Source: Endozoicomonas montiporae CL-33
GTDB taxonomy: Bacteria; Pseudomonadota; Gammaproteobacteria; Pseudomonadales; Endozoicomonadaceae
Length of the DNA: 64,000 bases
Reading direction: 5' to 3'
Assembly (NCBI RefSeq): GCF_001583435.1
Contig: NZ_CP013251.1
Coordinates: forward strand, 4,105,215 to 4,169,214
In this document: one piece after another, positions 47,116 through 56,311 of the stretch
How positions within the stretch are numbered: the stretch's first letter is position 1
How the letters are laid out: each line of letters starts with the position of its first letter
Position numbers and translations under genes: made by a program
The notes under the pieces: generated by a model
Told to the model about the DNA's origin: nothing
The model's database searches: none
What the model saw: the letters and a program-made list of their open reading frames with translations, nothing else

Positions 47116-47403
47116 CTATCGCATGCGGGTATCTGAGGGAACTTTCTGATCCTGTACGTGATATAGCGTTTCAAGATTATGAGCAAGAATGGGGTCAGCA
47201 AGATCGGTATCAAAACTCAAAAGTGAATCGTACTTTTGATGCAACATCGCAAAAGCAGACTTTGCAAAGTTGGGAAAAGGAATGCCATTTTTGCAGTGAT
47301 TGGATCGATGATAGGGGATTTCATCAAAACACTCGCAAACCTGTCCAATTAGGTTGCTTGCTTTGAGGTGTTTGCTGGCTTTAGGCATGGTGTGATCGGT
47401 CAA
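47116..47403 (-). pseudogene. DDE transposase N-terminal fragment
   Basis: The minus-strand frame MTDHTMPKASKHLKASNLIG ... KYDSLLSFDTDLADPILAHN ... KVPSDTRMR parallels the N-terminus of the transposase at 33487-35001 (CPSLLSFEHECKNPRVVHNL, RIPSDTHLRE). The catalytic part is missing. Matching IS-end motifs (CGGGAATTGCTG) lie at 47509-47520 and 47558-47569, just upstream of its start, as expected for a decayed copy. Confidence 0.7.
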
Positions 47404-47638
47404 TTGACGAGAGTATATAATGCCCTTCCATATAGCCCTATAGAGTCTGCGATGTAATTATTTTTTACTGGTCTACAGACCTTGCAGCACAAGGATTTTA
47501 ATATTCAGCGGGAATTGCTGGTGTTTTTTATTCCATTTTCCTGTGTCGTATAAAGATCGGGAATTGCTGGCCCTTTTATGATCATTCTTGTTTATTTTGC
47601 TATTTTATTCAGGCCTATGTTGGAGATTGGAGAAAAAA

Positions 47639-48826
47639 ATGAAGCTTATATTATTCAGTTTCGTGTTGTTATTTCATGTGATCAAAGCAAATGCTGGTAT
47701 ATACCCATCTATTATTTGGGATTACAAGAATCCCATCTTTAGTTCAGGTGAAGGTTTCTATACAGAGGTGAAGAGTTACAGTATGTTTTATTTTGTATGC
47801 AGCAATATTGGTATGGTCTTAACTTATCAGACAGTTCAACCGGAAAAGAATTATGAGAACTTTTTCCTAGTCGACAAGCATGGTTATGACCATTGCAGAG
47901 TCAATACCAGTCAAGCAGAAAATCGACTGTTATTGAAATGCGACAGGCCTATGGGCTTAAAGTTCAAATATATTTACTTCTCACCTTATTCTGCTCTCCC
48001 TAATATTAATCCTGTGTTCAAAAAGGGAAACACTTATTATTTTATATCAACAGCAGATGGAACCGAACATTCGCTGGATAATACCAAAGACGGGCACTGT
48101 CTTACTCACAAAATGCGAATGGCAGTTTATGTATGCAAAGACAATGAGGCAAAATGTGGTGATGAAAGTGATGAAAGTGCTGAAACCACTGCCACTCCTA
48201 CGATTCCCCCTGTTACCTGTCCTACTGATACCTGTCCTACTGATACCTGGCCTACTGCTACCTGGCCTACTGCTACCTGGCCTACTGCTACCTGGCCTAC
48301 TGCTACCTGGCCTACTGCTACCTGGCCTACTGCTACCTGGCCTACTGCCACTTATTACCCTGCCACTGATTCTGTTAACTTACCAAGCGAGTGTATTCCA
48401 GGTGGGTACAACGATTCACAGGCATTGTCGTTAGTATGGGAAATTCCCTACAACAAGACTCAAACAGAGCATATCTCTGAAAATTCCGGGTTCCCGGTCA
48501 TTGTACTTTGCAAAGAACCCAACAGTACCATTCATCAACTGGACAGTGAAGGAAAGCCTGTTAATGACTGGTTATGTGAGAAAGCCTGTCAGCACCTTAT
48601 TATTCTTAAACCCAAATACTTGGATGATGAGCACTATATTTTCGAGGCAAAATCTGCAAACGGGAGTTTACAACTATGGAAATCGACTCTGGTTATCAAT
48701 GTTGATAAGTTTAAAAAGTTTAAAAAGCTTATAAGCGAATCCTACCGTTATCACGAACCTAGATTAACTTTTTTGATTTCAATGTCTTTTTTGGCTGGCT
48801 TTTTAAACGCAAACGTTTATCAATAA
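47639..48826 (+). CDS. Secreted protein with Thr-Trp-Pro-Thr-Ala repeats, unknown function
   Basis: 395 aa from ATG 47639 ([20 protein letters not shown]), chosen because it gives a clear signal peptide and follows TTGGAGAAAAAA. Part 1 (~25-180) is a Tyr/Phe-rich domain with a few Cys; it ends CGDESDES. Then nine pentapeptide units follow, two TCPTD and seven TWPTA, forming an extended Pro/Thr linker. Part 2 (~245-375) contains Cys ([20 protein letters not shown]) and ends with a hydrophobic segment [20 protein letters not shown] that might anchor it. The two-domain-plus-linker layout resembles exported binding proteins. I do not recognise either domain. Confidence 0.7.
   Translation: MKLILFSFVLLFHVIKANAGIYPSIIWDYKNPIFSSGEGFYTEVKSYSMFYFVCSNIGMVLTYQTVQPEKNYENFFLVDKHGYDHCRVNTSQAENRLLLKCDRPMGLKFKYIYFSPYSALPNINPVFKKGNTYYFISTADGTEHSLDNTKDGHCLTHKMRMAVYVCKDNEAKCGDESDESAETTATPTIPPVTCPTDTCPTDTWPTATWPTATWPTATWPTATWPTATWPTATWPTATYYPATDSVNLPSECIPGGYNDSQALSLVWEIPYNKTQTEHISENSGFPVIVLCKEPNSTIHQLDSEGKPVNDWLCEKACQHLIILKPKYLDDEHYIFEAKSANGSLQLWKSTLVINVDKFKKFKKLISESYRYHEPRLTFLISMSFLAGFLNANVYQ
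48215..48349 (+). repeat. Nine 15-bp coding tandem repeats
   Basis: The units are ACCTGTCCTACTGAT (two) and ACCTGGCCTACTGCT (seven, nearly identical). They encode the [10 protein letters not shown] linker. Loss or gain of a unit keeps the frame. Confidence 0.9.
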
Positions 48827-48938
48827 TGCCCGACACAATGGCGACAGACCATAGAACGGCTGTGGATTGGGCTTTGCAAATCAAACAGCTGGTCGATGCA
48901 GCAAATCCCGAGCTTTTAATTCCTTCCAGAAATACTAA

Positions 48939-50658
48939 CCCGAATATTTCATAAAAGGAGGCAAGTTCCGCCCAATCACTTGATATAATTGGGTCGACCA
49001 AAAGAAAGCTTCGGAAGAAGCAAACCGGAACTTGCCATGCCCAAATCTACACAAGAACAGCTTCGTTTTCATCCCTCAAATGGAAAAACCATCCGGGCAG
49101 ACTTCAATGGTGGGGAGTTATCTTCTGACTTTGGCACTCTGCTGCTACGGGAAACCATTCTGCAGAGCGGTCTTATCTGCAAAATGACTGATGCCATCAA
49201 TGACAGACGCCATCAATCCTATATCGACCACTCCCTGAAAGAACTTCTGGTTCAGCGGGTTCTGCAAATGGCCTGCGGCTATGAAGATGCCAACGACAGT
49301 AACCGTTTGCGTAAAGACCCTATGTTCAAACTGGCCACTGGTCGCAATCCGTTGGACAGCGATAACCATCTCGCATCAGCGCCCACTTTTACCCGGCTGG
49401 GACAATCTATGACCCGCTCCGACATTTACAGGATGGCTGAAGCATTTGTGCATCACTTTATCAGCAGTTACAAGCTGCCACCCCCGGTGATCGTTATCGA
49501 TCTTGATCATACACCGGCCATTACTCATGGTGGCCAGCAGATGAACCTGTTTAATGCCAAATATCAGGACTACTGCTACTTGCCCCTGATGATTTTTGAG
49601 GGACTCAGCGGCAAGCTGATTACGGCGATTCTTCGTCCGGGGAAAACCCCAACGGGCAAGGAAAATGCAGCTATTCTCGAACGGGTCATTCGGCTGCTTC
49701 GGAAAAAGTGGCCGAAAACCCATCTACTGGTTCGGGGAGACAGCCACTTCGCTCAACCAGAGTTAATGTGGGTGGTTCAGAATGCCCCTCATTCGGATTA
49801 TGTCTTGGGCAAAGGTGCAGGCCACAAAACGGCTTTGCGGCCAAAAGCCAAAGAGTTGTTGGATGAAGCGCGTCAAGCTCTGAAGGTCAAGACTGAGCTG
49901 GCAAGACTGAACAACATGCCAGAACCTGATCGGCTCAGACTTTACGGGGAAGCAGAATACCAGGCCAAGAGCTGGAAAGGTCTCGATACCCGGATAATTT
50001 ACAAGGCGGAGGTCAACCAAAAAGGCGACAACCCTCGTTTCATTGTGACGTCGATGAAGGAAGCTTCTCCAGAGGTAATTTATGAAGAGCTTTACTGTCC
50101 AAGAGGACAGGATGAGAACTTCATCAAACATCTGAAAAGTGATCTGTCCGGCGACAGATTGTCCGATCAGGGCTTTTTGGCTAACCATTTGAGAATGTTT
50201 TATGCCTGTGCCGCTTATGTTTTGCACTATGAGTTAAGAACCAAGACTTTGAAAGGTACGGAGCTGGAAAAAGCGCAGCCATCAACGGTGATCATGAAGC
50301 TCTGTAAAGTTGCAGTCAAAGTGGTTGAATATAAAGACCGAATTAAACTTCATCTGCCACGTAGCTGCCCATTCAAGAGGCTTTTGCAGCATGTGACAGA
50401 AGTCTTTTACCAGATGCCGATACTTCGACCGGGGTAGCAACTTTCATAAGACTCAATCAAGGTACATAGCAACCAGATGAAAGAGCCTTGGGGCTTTCCG
50501 TTATCCTGAAATAGCAGGATTCGTTGATTAGCGTCTAATCTGTAAGCAAGTATGGGCTGCAATGTCTTTCACATGGTTAACAGAGCAACAGGCTTGCGGA
50601 AAAGTCCAAAATTAAGAGGATGGGATGGTAGTTGCTGCTTGTTTATGAAATATCCGGG
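48939..50658 (+). mobile_element. IS1380-family insertion sequence
   Basis: CCCGAATATTTCATAAA at 48939 and the inverted TTTATGAAATATCCGGG ending at 50658 enclose 1720 bp. CTAA flanks both sides (48935-48938 and 50659-50662). The transposase frame is intact. Confidence 0.9.
49037..50437 (+). CDS. IS1380-family transposase
   Basis: A 466-aa DDE transposase from ATG 49037 (MPKSTQEQLRFHPSNGKTIR). The family features are LLLRETILQSGLICKMTDAI, VLQMACGYEDANDSNRLRKD, the first Asp in VIVIDLDHTPAITHG, the second in LLVRGDSHFAQPELM, and the Glu-bearing DENFIKHLKSDLSGDRL (typical RxxxEN-like region). It is intact with matching terminal repeats, so it is probably functional, and it is the likely source of activity for the MITE at 39187-39348. 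Confidence 0.9.
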   Translation: MPKSTQEQLRFHPSNGKTIRADFNGGELSSDFGTLLLRETILQSGLICKMTDAINDRRHQSYIDHSLKELLVQRVLQMACGYEDANDSNRLRKDPMFKLATGRNPLDSDNHLASAPTFTRLGQSMTRSDIYRMAEAFVHHFISSYKLPPPVIVIDLDHTPAITHGGQQMNLFNAKYQDYCYLPLMIFEGLSGKLITAILRPGKTPTGKENAAILERVIRLLRKKWPKTHLLVRGDSHFAQPELMWVVQNAPHSDYVLGKGAGHKTALRPKAKELLDEARQALKVKTELARLNNMPEPDRLRLYGEAEYQAKSWKGLDTRIIYKAEVNQKGDNPRFIVTSMKEASPEVIYEELYCPRGQDENFIKHLKSDLSGDRLSDQGFLANHLRMFYACAAYVLHYELRTKTLKGTELEKAQPSTVIMKLCKVAVKVVEYKDRIKLHLPRSCPFKRLLQHVTEVFYQMPILRPG

Positions 50659-50708
50659 CTAAGGCTTTGAGGGCAGTGAAATAAAAACTTCTTCGTAAAC
50701 TTTTTCGT

Positions 50709-51260
50709 CTATTTTTGGGGAAGTCGTTCGAAGAGTTCGTCCAGTGCCCTTCCCAGAACTTTGTCGTTCATGTGTTCTGGTTTGATACCTTCCCGTATCA
50801 GTTTATCGAGAGGCTTATTGGCGAAGAAGTGGGGAAACATATGGAGAGACCGCCCTGTAAACCCGGGGCGAAAGTACCGCGATTACTATAGTGCCACATG
50901 AGCCTATTTTTAGAGCACGAAGTCATAACCGTAACAATCAGCGATACCGATCGAGCTATAAAAATGCAGTATACAGCGGAGATATTATCCGTCAGTTACC
51001 GCATATTAGTACTGAAGTACACTCCGTACTTTCGCCCTGCCTGTAAACCCAAGGCCATTGATGATCATTCCGACAACAGACTCACCATTGGAAACATTCC
51101 AGTCATTGGATACCTTTGGTGCGCGCCGGTCAATGTGATCGGCAATTCCGAGCTCTTTGCACATGCCCGCTACCAGACCAAGGTGGTCTATATTTTGAAT
51201 CTGAGTTTGATAATGAATAGGAGGCATAATGCGATTTCCTGATATTTTCTTTTTTAACAA
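50709..51260 (-). pseudogene. IS1634-like transposase N-terminal remnant (DUF4277 type), interrupted by a MITE
   Basis: From the minus strand: MPPIHYQTQIQNIDHLGLVA ... NGESVVGMIINGLGFTGR, then, beyond the MITE at 50865-51039, SLHMFPHFFANKPLDKLIRE and HMNDKVLGRALDELFERLPQ before a stop. This is the DUF4277 start of IS1634-type transposases; the catalytic DDE part is absent, and an IS1380 element lies on that side. The rejoined frame is perfect across the MITE when one copy of the 11-bp duplication is removed. Confidence 0.8.
50865..51039. mobile_element. 175-bp MITE, family D, with 11-bp target duplication
   Basis: The ends GGGGCGAAAGTAC and inverted GTACTTTCGCCCTG flank a non-coding interior. 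CCTGTAAACCC is present on both sides (50854-50864 and 51040-51050) as an 11-bp duplication. Long duplications of this size suggest mobilisation by an IS4-group or similar transposase not identified here. Confidence 0.8.
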
Positions 51261-51312
51261 ATAGCAGAAATAGGAAAAATGTCAGGGTAGGTGGTGAATG
51301 ACGGTGGTATAA

Positions 51313-51340
51313 TTGCTTAAAATCAATAGCGAACTATAAT
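51313..51340 (+). promoter_or_regulatory. Sigma-70 promoter for the split secreted-protein gene
   Basis: TTGCTT, a 16-base spacer and a perfect TATAAT end 42 bases before the ATG at 51383. The -35 matches four of six consensus bases. It would drive the interrupted gene and, before the insertion, the downstream 537-aa protein. Confidence 0.55.
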
Positions 51341-51382
51341 TGGGCGACTTTTCTTCTTTATTCCGAGAAATGAGTGTCAGTC

Positions 51383-51923
51383 ATGAAATACCGCTGCATG
51401 TTGACGATTTTCACTACACTTTGTTCACATAGCATCCATACGTCAGCCATTATCGATAAAGAAAACTTTCGGGGACATTTTTCAGATACCCATTTTACGC
51501 TTAATAATACCAATAAAGACGGAATGAATATTCGTTATTACGATGAGTCACGCTTTCAGTCCGAGTACTTATCTGTTCTTCAACAACGAAACCAACGAGC
51601 CTATGAGGCATTGCATGCCGCCAGAGAAAACCTTCATGCCAGTGTTAATTCCGTTAGGCAGACGTACCTGAATATTCAATCACTATCAGACAAGAGTTTT
51701 ACCGGATCTGAAAAAGTCACTGTTCAGGAATTTTTTACGGCCGTCCACCTTTACCAACAAAGCATTGCCACAACCAGGGATCGCATTGACAGTTTGGCAC
51801 TACCTGCCTCTATGCTGAAATACGACCCTATTGAATTGACCAGTATAATTGATTTTGAACCACTACAAAACCACTACAGAGATCAGTTAAAGAAACTGGA
51901 ATCAGCATGCGATCATCTAATTA
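51383..51923 (+). pseudogene. Secreted protein, N-terminal half, split by nested insertion sequences
   Basis: The frame begins MKYRCMLTIFTTLCSHSIHT (signal peptide; a GTG nine bases earlier is the alternative start) and continues with helical sequence to DHLI at 51922. It then enters ISNCY DNA and stops at 51979 after ~19 foreign residues. The C-terminal half resumes at 55379; CTA ATT | ATA AAG reads through in frame when the IS and one CTAATTA copy are removed. The restored protein is ~488 aa. I recognise no family. Confidence 0.8.
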
Positions 51924-53124
51924 GTGCCTGTCCGAAAACCCACAAACACTTGAAAACAGCAGCCTGCAGCCCCATATAGTACTCGAAGATTTTCCAAAAC
52001 AAGCTGTTTTCACATTTATGCGCCAAACCATCAACCCACAAATGCAGTTGGGCGAAGTTGATATCTCTGCCATCACGTTTAATCCCAAGTCCAGAGACGA
52101 CATTCCCCGTCTGCTTCGGGGGCTGCAACATATCTGGATAACACCTGATCTGCGACACAGGGTTTTTCAGGTGCTTGAGAACATGATTCCTGCCAGTCGG
52201 CACAACGGTCGTCCCGGTATGGACCTCTGGAACATTCTGGTTTTCGGCACTCTGCGCCTTGTCACTAATTGTGACTATGACCGCTTGCAAGAGTTGGCTA
52301 ATGAACATGGGACATTACGGAAAATGCTCGGTCACGGCCCATATTGTACCCATTCCTACCACATACAAACATTGCAGGATAACATCAGCCTCTTCACACC
52401 GGAGATACTGGATCAGATTAACCAGGTCACGGTGGATGCAGGTCACCAGCTGGTTAAAAAAAAGATGAGCCGCTACATGGCCGTGCCGATTCCTTCGTAG
52501 TCAAAACCGATGTCCATTTCCCCACGGATATCAGCCTTCTGAGCGACGCTTGCCGTAAAAGCATTGAGTTTGCATCCGCTCTCTCCAATCAGTACCAGCT
52601 TCCGGGCTGGCGTCAGAGCAAATATCTTAAAGACCAGCATCGCAAACGCTACAACAAGGCTCGAAACCTGAAGCATTCCAGCGCAACCTGTGAACTGAAA
52701 CAACAGCAGCGGCAGCACGACATTGAAATGGCTCACCTTGAGTACATAAAGTACAGCCTTTCAATTGTCCGCAAAGCTGAAACGACCTTGTCCTTGCTGT
52801 TGAAAAAACAACTGGATGAGCCAAGGCTGGAAAACCTCAAATACCACATAGCCCACAGCCGTCACCAGATAAACCTGATTTACCGACGGGTGATAGAACA
52901 TGAGCAGATTCCCCATAATGAGAAGGTGTTCTCAATCTTTGAGCCTCATACAGAATGGATCAGCAAAGGCAAAGCCGGAACTCCGGTTGAACTGGGGTTA
53001 CGGGTCTGCGTGTTGCAGGATCAGTTCGGTTTTACTTTGCATCATCAGGTCATGCAAAAACAAACAGACGACCAGGTTACAGTACCTATGGCTGAGGCTG
53101 CCAAAAAGCGGTTCCCGACATTAA

Positions 53125-54847
53125 GAGGGTGTCTTAAAAGCCAAAATTTAAACCCAGTGAAGCACTTTTCTCTGCAAAGAATGACGCTTCACTGGATCTC
53201 TTTCCCAGCTGCCCCATTTTCTGTCAAATGGCCGATACCGCTCAAAGTACAGCCAGAGAATCCTGTTGTACCTGAAAATAGCGTGAAAACTGGCTTTTAC
53301 AGCCCGGCTCAGGTTATAGGCCAGCAGGTGTAAGCCAAACTCCAGTTTAACTTTCTCCAACCCCTTGCGACGAAAACGGTTTAACCCCTGTATATCCCGT
53401 AAATAGGCAAAGACAGGCTCAACCATCGCCTTTCTTTTGCTGAAAGACTTTTTAGCTTTCGGGTGCTGCATAACCTGCCTCAGTGCATCCTTGGCATCAT
53501 CCATCGCATAGCGTTTTATGCGGCGCCCTTTCTTATTGGTCGTACACTGATCTTTGAGAGGACAACCTTCACACGGTCCATTGCCATATATCTTTTGCTC
53601 TTTTGTGCGAATGCTTCCCTTTATCTGCCCGATGAGAACCAGCTCTTTTCCTGCAGGGCAACGATAAACGTCATTAGTCTCATCATAATAAAAATGTCCC
53701 TTCTGGAACTTTTTGGATTCTTTGGGCTTGCCTGGCTCTTTACCCTCAGGGCATAGCAGGCTGATGTCGCGTTCCAGACTGGTTGAAATGACTTCATCAT
53801 TGAAGTAACCAGCATCCAGAAGCATTTCATCTACTGGTTTGCCCGTGATCTGCATTGACTGATCAAGCATTGGACTTACGACAGTTGTTTCATTGGTGGG
53901 ATCAACAGCCTGAGCCAGTACCACCCGCTTGTTATTGGCTAACACGGATGGTTTGTAACCCGTTGTATAACCTCGCCCCCGTTTCATCTTTTGAACAACG
54001 GCTTCAGGCTCTGTAGGGCTAACGACAGCACTTCCTGATTTACCATTCTTTTTTCGCTTCTCGTTGCGTTCAATAACTGCTTCGAGAGTACTGCTGGCCA
54101 TCTCCAGTTTCTTTTTGTTTTCAGGACAGTCTGGATGGTTGTCAGCTTGCTTTTGTGCTGTTTCATGAGCCTGTTGTGCAGCCTCCTGCTTCATCAGGTT
54201 GTAGCTTGAGCAGGCGGCTTCTATGACCGTTCCATCACCAGCCAGACAGCTACCATCAGAGTTCGTCTTTTTGAGGACGGCTCGTGTCAGGCTTTCAAAA
54301 AATGCACCGGCCATGGACTTGCTATGCATATTGATGAAGCGACCAATAATGGCGTGGTCTGGAAAAATCCCACCGGTAACCCACATACAGCCAAGATCAA
54401 CACGGGCTAGTCGCTCCAGAGTTCTCAGCGAGGTAATGCCCTGCATAATGCCATAGAGAATCAAACCCATCATGTTACGGGGTGAATAAGGAGGGCGACC
54501 TTCTGAGGCATACCTTTGCTCAAAATCAGACCAGTCTTGCTCATCAAGAAGGGATGCAACAGTAAAAGGTGTTTTCTGACCAGTTAGTTCAAGGTGTTCT
54601 TTCAAGTTAGAGTTGCCAAGGGTGATGGCGTTGGGGTTCGGAGCAACAAAACGTCGTTTGTCTGTTTTGTTGCCTGATCCTTTGGGCTTATCGTGTTTTT
54701 TGTGATCCGGACTACTGGCTGCACCTGAAAAAATATCGAGCTGTGGAGCTGTATTAATCTTGATTTGCGGTCTTGTTGTCATACTGAAGCCGGTAAAGCT
54801 ACTTTATATCCAGATTACCGGCTTGTAGTGGGTTTTGCGACACCCTC
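53125..54847 (-). mobile_element. IS1182-family insertion sequence nested in ISNCY
   Basis: GAGGGTGTCTTAAAAGCC at the left and, inverted, GAGGGTGTCGCAAAACCC at the right bracket 1723 bp. TTAA flanks both sides (53121-53124, 54848-54851). Removing the IS and one TTAA restores FPTLSQVSYDKGFW in the ISNCY transposase. A 5' remnant of the same IS is at 31993-32254. Confidence 0.92.
53148..54782 (-). CDS. IS1182-family transposase
   Basis: A 544-aa intact transposase starting MTTRPQIKINTAPQLDIFSG. The DUF772-like region is YSPRNMMGLILYGIMQGITS. The catalytic Asp is in CLAGDGTVIEAACSSYNLMK, the second in VDEMLLDAGYFNDE, and a Cys-rich zinc-like segment YRCPAGKEL...CEGCPLKDQCTT follows. The C-terminal FAYLRDIQGLNRFRRKGLEK region bears the glutamate (MVEPVFAYLR). 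The frame and ends are intact, so it may be active. Confidence 0.9.
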   Translation of the reverse strand: MTTRPQIKINTAPQLDIFSGAASSPDHKKHDKPKGSGNKTDKRRFVAPNPNAITLGNSNLKEHLELTGQKTPFTVASLLDEQDWSDFEQRYASEGRPPYSPRNMMGLILYGIMQGITSLRTLERLARVDLGCMWVTGGIFPDHAIIGRFINMHSKSMAGAFFESLTRAVLKKTNSDGSCLAGDGTVIEAACSSYNLMKQEAAQQAHETAQKQADNHPDCPENKKKLEMASSTLEAVIERNEKRKKNGKSGSAVVSPTEPEAVVQKMKRGRGYTTGYKPSVLANNKRVVLAQAVDPTNETTVVSPMLDQSMQITGKPVDEMLLDAGYFNDEVISTSLERDISLLCPEGKEPGKPKESKKFQKGHFYYDETNDVYRCPAGKELVLIGQIKGSIRTKEQKIYGNGPCEGCPLKDQCTTNKKGRRIKRYAMDDAKDALRQVMQHPKAKKSFSKRKAMVEPVFAYLRDIQGLNRFRRKGLEKVKLEFGLHLLAYNLSRAVKASFHAIFRYNRILWLYFERYRPFDRKWGSWERDPVKRHSLQRKVLHWV

Positions 54848-55372
54848 TTAAGCCAGGTGAGCTACGACAAAGGCTTCTGGAGTCCGGGCAATCTTGAAAA
54901 GCTGGAAGTTCTTCTGGAGCATTCAGTTCTTCCCAAGAAAGGCAGGCTGTCAGCCAATGACAAAAAACGGGAATGCCACCCGGAATTTATCCGGGCAAGA
55001 AGGAAGCACTCAGCCGTTGAATCCGATATCAACGCACTGGAAGCGAATGGTCTCGACAAATGCCCGGATAAAGGGATAGAAGGCTTTGAGCGCTATGTCG
55101 CACTGGCTGTTGTCGCCAGCAACCTGAAACGGCTGGGTAAAATTCTGCTGACCAGAGATCGTCAGTAGCCTTTCAGCCAGGCTTCCGTCAGTTTACTTTT
55201 GATCATGCCGGGCATGAGAGATTACTGCGCTTGTAGATAGTCGAATCAGGTTGTATTTTGAACAGTGCGGTACAAAAAACATCCTTTGTTCGTCTGGTAA
55301 CTCAAATCCAGCCGTTATCAACTTCTGTCGGCCAAGAACGACTGCCGTTTTTCAGAGGTTTTCTGACAGGCA

Positions 55373-56305
55373 CTAATTATAAAGCTGACACTACCCAACG
55401 AAACTATCTATCAGCAAACAGGAATTGATACCAGCGCCTTAAAACAAATGCAGCTTTACACTGCTGAACAAATCAATAATATGGAACGCAAAGCATTAAT
55501 GCTTGAAGTAATGCCAGCCCGCGACATTCAAGTCATTGACGAAAGCATCAATCGATTCACAAAACAGGCCTTGGAAACTTATGTAGACACTTTCGGGACA
55601 TCTGAACGATTTCGGGTTGGCTATGACCAAGAGGGGAGAATAAAAGCGGCAGTGGCTCTGGAGGAAGCCTTCTGGGTCCGATCGTATATCCGGTCTGTTT
55701 ACGGTATAAAAATAGGCAGCATACCCGTCGAATACCCGAAATATATATTAAATGCAGATTATTATCTTGGCTCAACCACTATTGGCTCTCACCCTATCCG
55801 CAAGACTAGCCAGCTGACGGATGCTTCCAACAGAGCAAAAGAAGCAGAGGCGTCACTGCACGATACCAACACACACTATATCGGTGCTCTACTTAAACAT
55901 TTGACGACAATGGCAACAGGCTCAAGCAAAGAGACCACTGCAAAAAAGTTTATCATCACTCTGGTTAAACAAGATCTGGATGAAGAGCTGGAACTTAGCA
56001 AACCTGGCGGACTGAGAGTGGTACGCGAGAATTACAGAAAACGATTTTATCCAACACCTACAGAAAAAAAGTACATCAAAGACAGGGAAGAATTGTTTTT
56101 TTACACCCCAGACAGTGATGATATCGAGGCTGACGTAGGCGTCGTTGATTCAGACACCCTCAGAGGCGTAATAAAACAGTGCATAGCCAGCCTCGAAATG
56201 ATGGAAAGCCGGCTGAACGAAGCCCGCTCCCTGAGAATGACTATTGAAACATTAAAGTCAGGCAATAAGGCAACAAAAAACAGAATCAAAAGAGCGGAAC
56301 TATAA
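55373..56305 (+). pseudogene. Secreted protein, C-terminal half of the split gene
   Basis: Continuation of 51383-51923 in frame from ATA at 55379: IKLTLPNETIYQQTGIDTSA, then MQLYTAEQINNMERKALMLE to KNRIKRAEL. An internal ATG at 55448 could start a 285-aa product, but no ribosome binding site supports it. The sequence is charged and helical with no recognised motif (SDDIEADVGVVDSDTLRGVI near the end). The stop is six bases before the next gene, so both were a transcription unit. Confidence 0.75.
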
Positions 56306-56311
56306 TCAGCC

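Larger units (their letters stand above)
52018..55168 (+). pseudogene. ISNCY-family transposase, frameshifted and interrupted
   Basis: Part 1 (52018-~52464) MRQTINPQMQLGEVDISAIT to VDAGHQLVKKK. An A8 run at 52457 changes frame; with one more A it would read VKKKDEPLHGRADSFVVKTD, the normal family sequence. Part 2 (to 53124) includes FEPHTEWISKGKAGTPVELG and MQKQTDDQVTVPMAEAAKKR. The IS1182 insertion follows; part 3 (from 54848) resumes LSQVSYDKGFWSPGNLEKLE and ends KRLGKILLTRDRQ. All catalytic regions remain, so it was broken recently. Confidence 0.85.
51924..55372 (+). mobile_element. ISNCY-type element carrying a nested IS1182 element
   Basis: The ends GTGCCTGTCCGAAAACCC (left) and, inverted, TGCCTGTCAGAAAACC (right) are flanked by CTAATTA on both sides (51917-51923, 55373-55379). 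Without the nested 1723-bp IS1182 insert the element is ~1.72 kb. The rejoined host frame supports these boundaries. Confidence 0.85.

Noticed and set aside
47064..47366. Plus-strand 100-codon frame
   Set aside because: It is opposite the minus-strand transposase fragment, which matches the transposase at 33487-35001.
48127..48434. GQVAV and LLPGL repeat frames opposite or beside the TWPTA repeats
   Set aside because: Shadow frames of the 15-bp repeats; no start signals, and the TWPTA frame has a signal peptide and ribosome binding site.
48830..48938. Short plus-strand frame MATDHRTAVDWALQIKQLVD next to the IS1380 left end
   Set aside because: It looks like a possible piece of another gene or transposase, but it is too short and I could not connect it to any family or across the IS.
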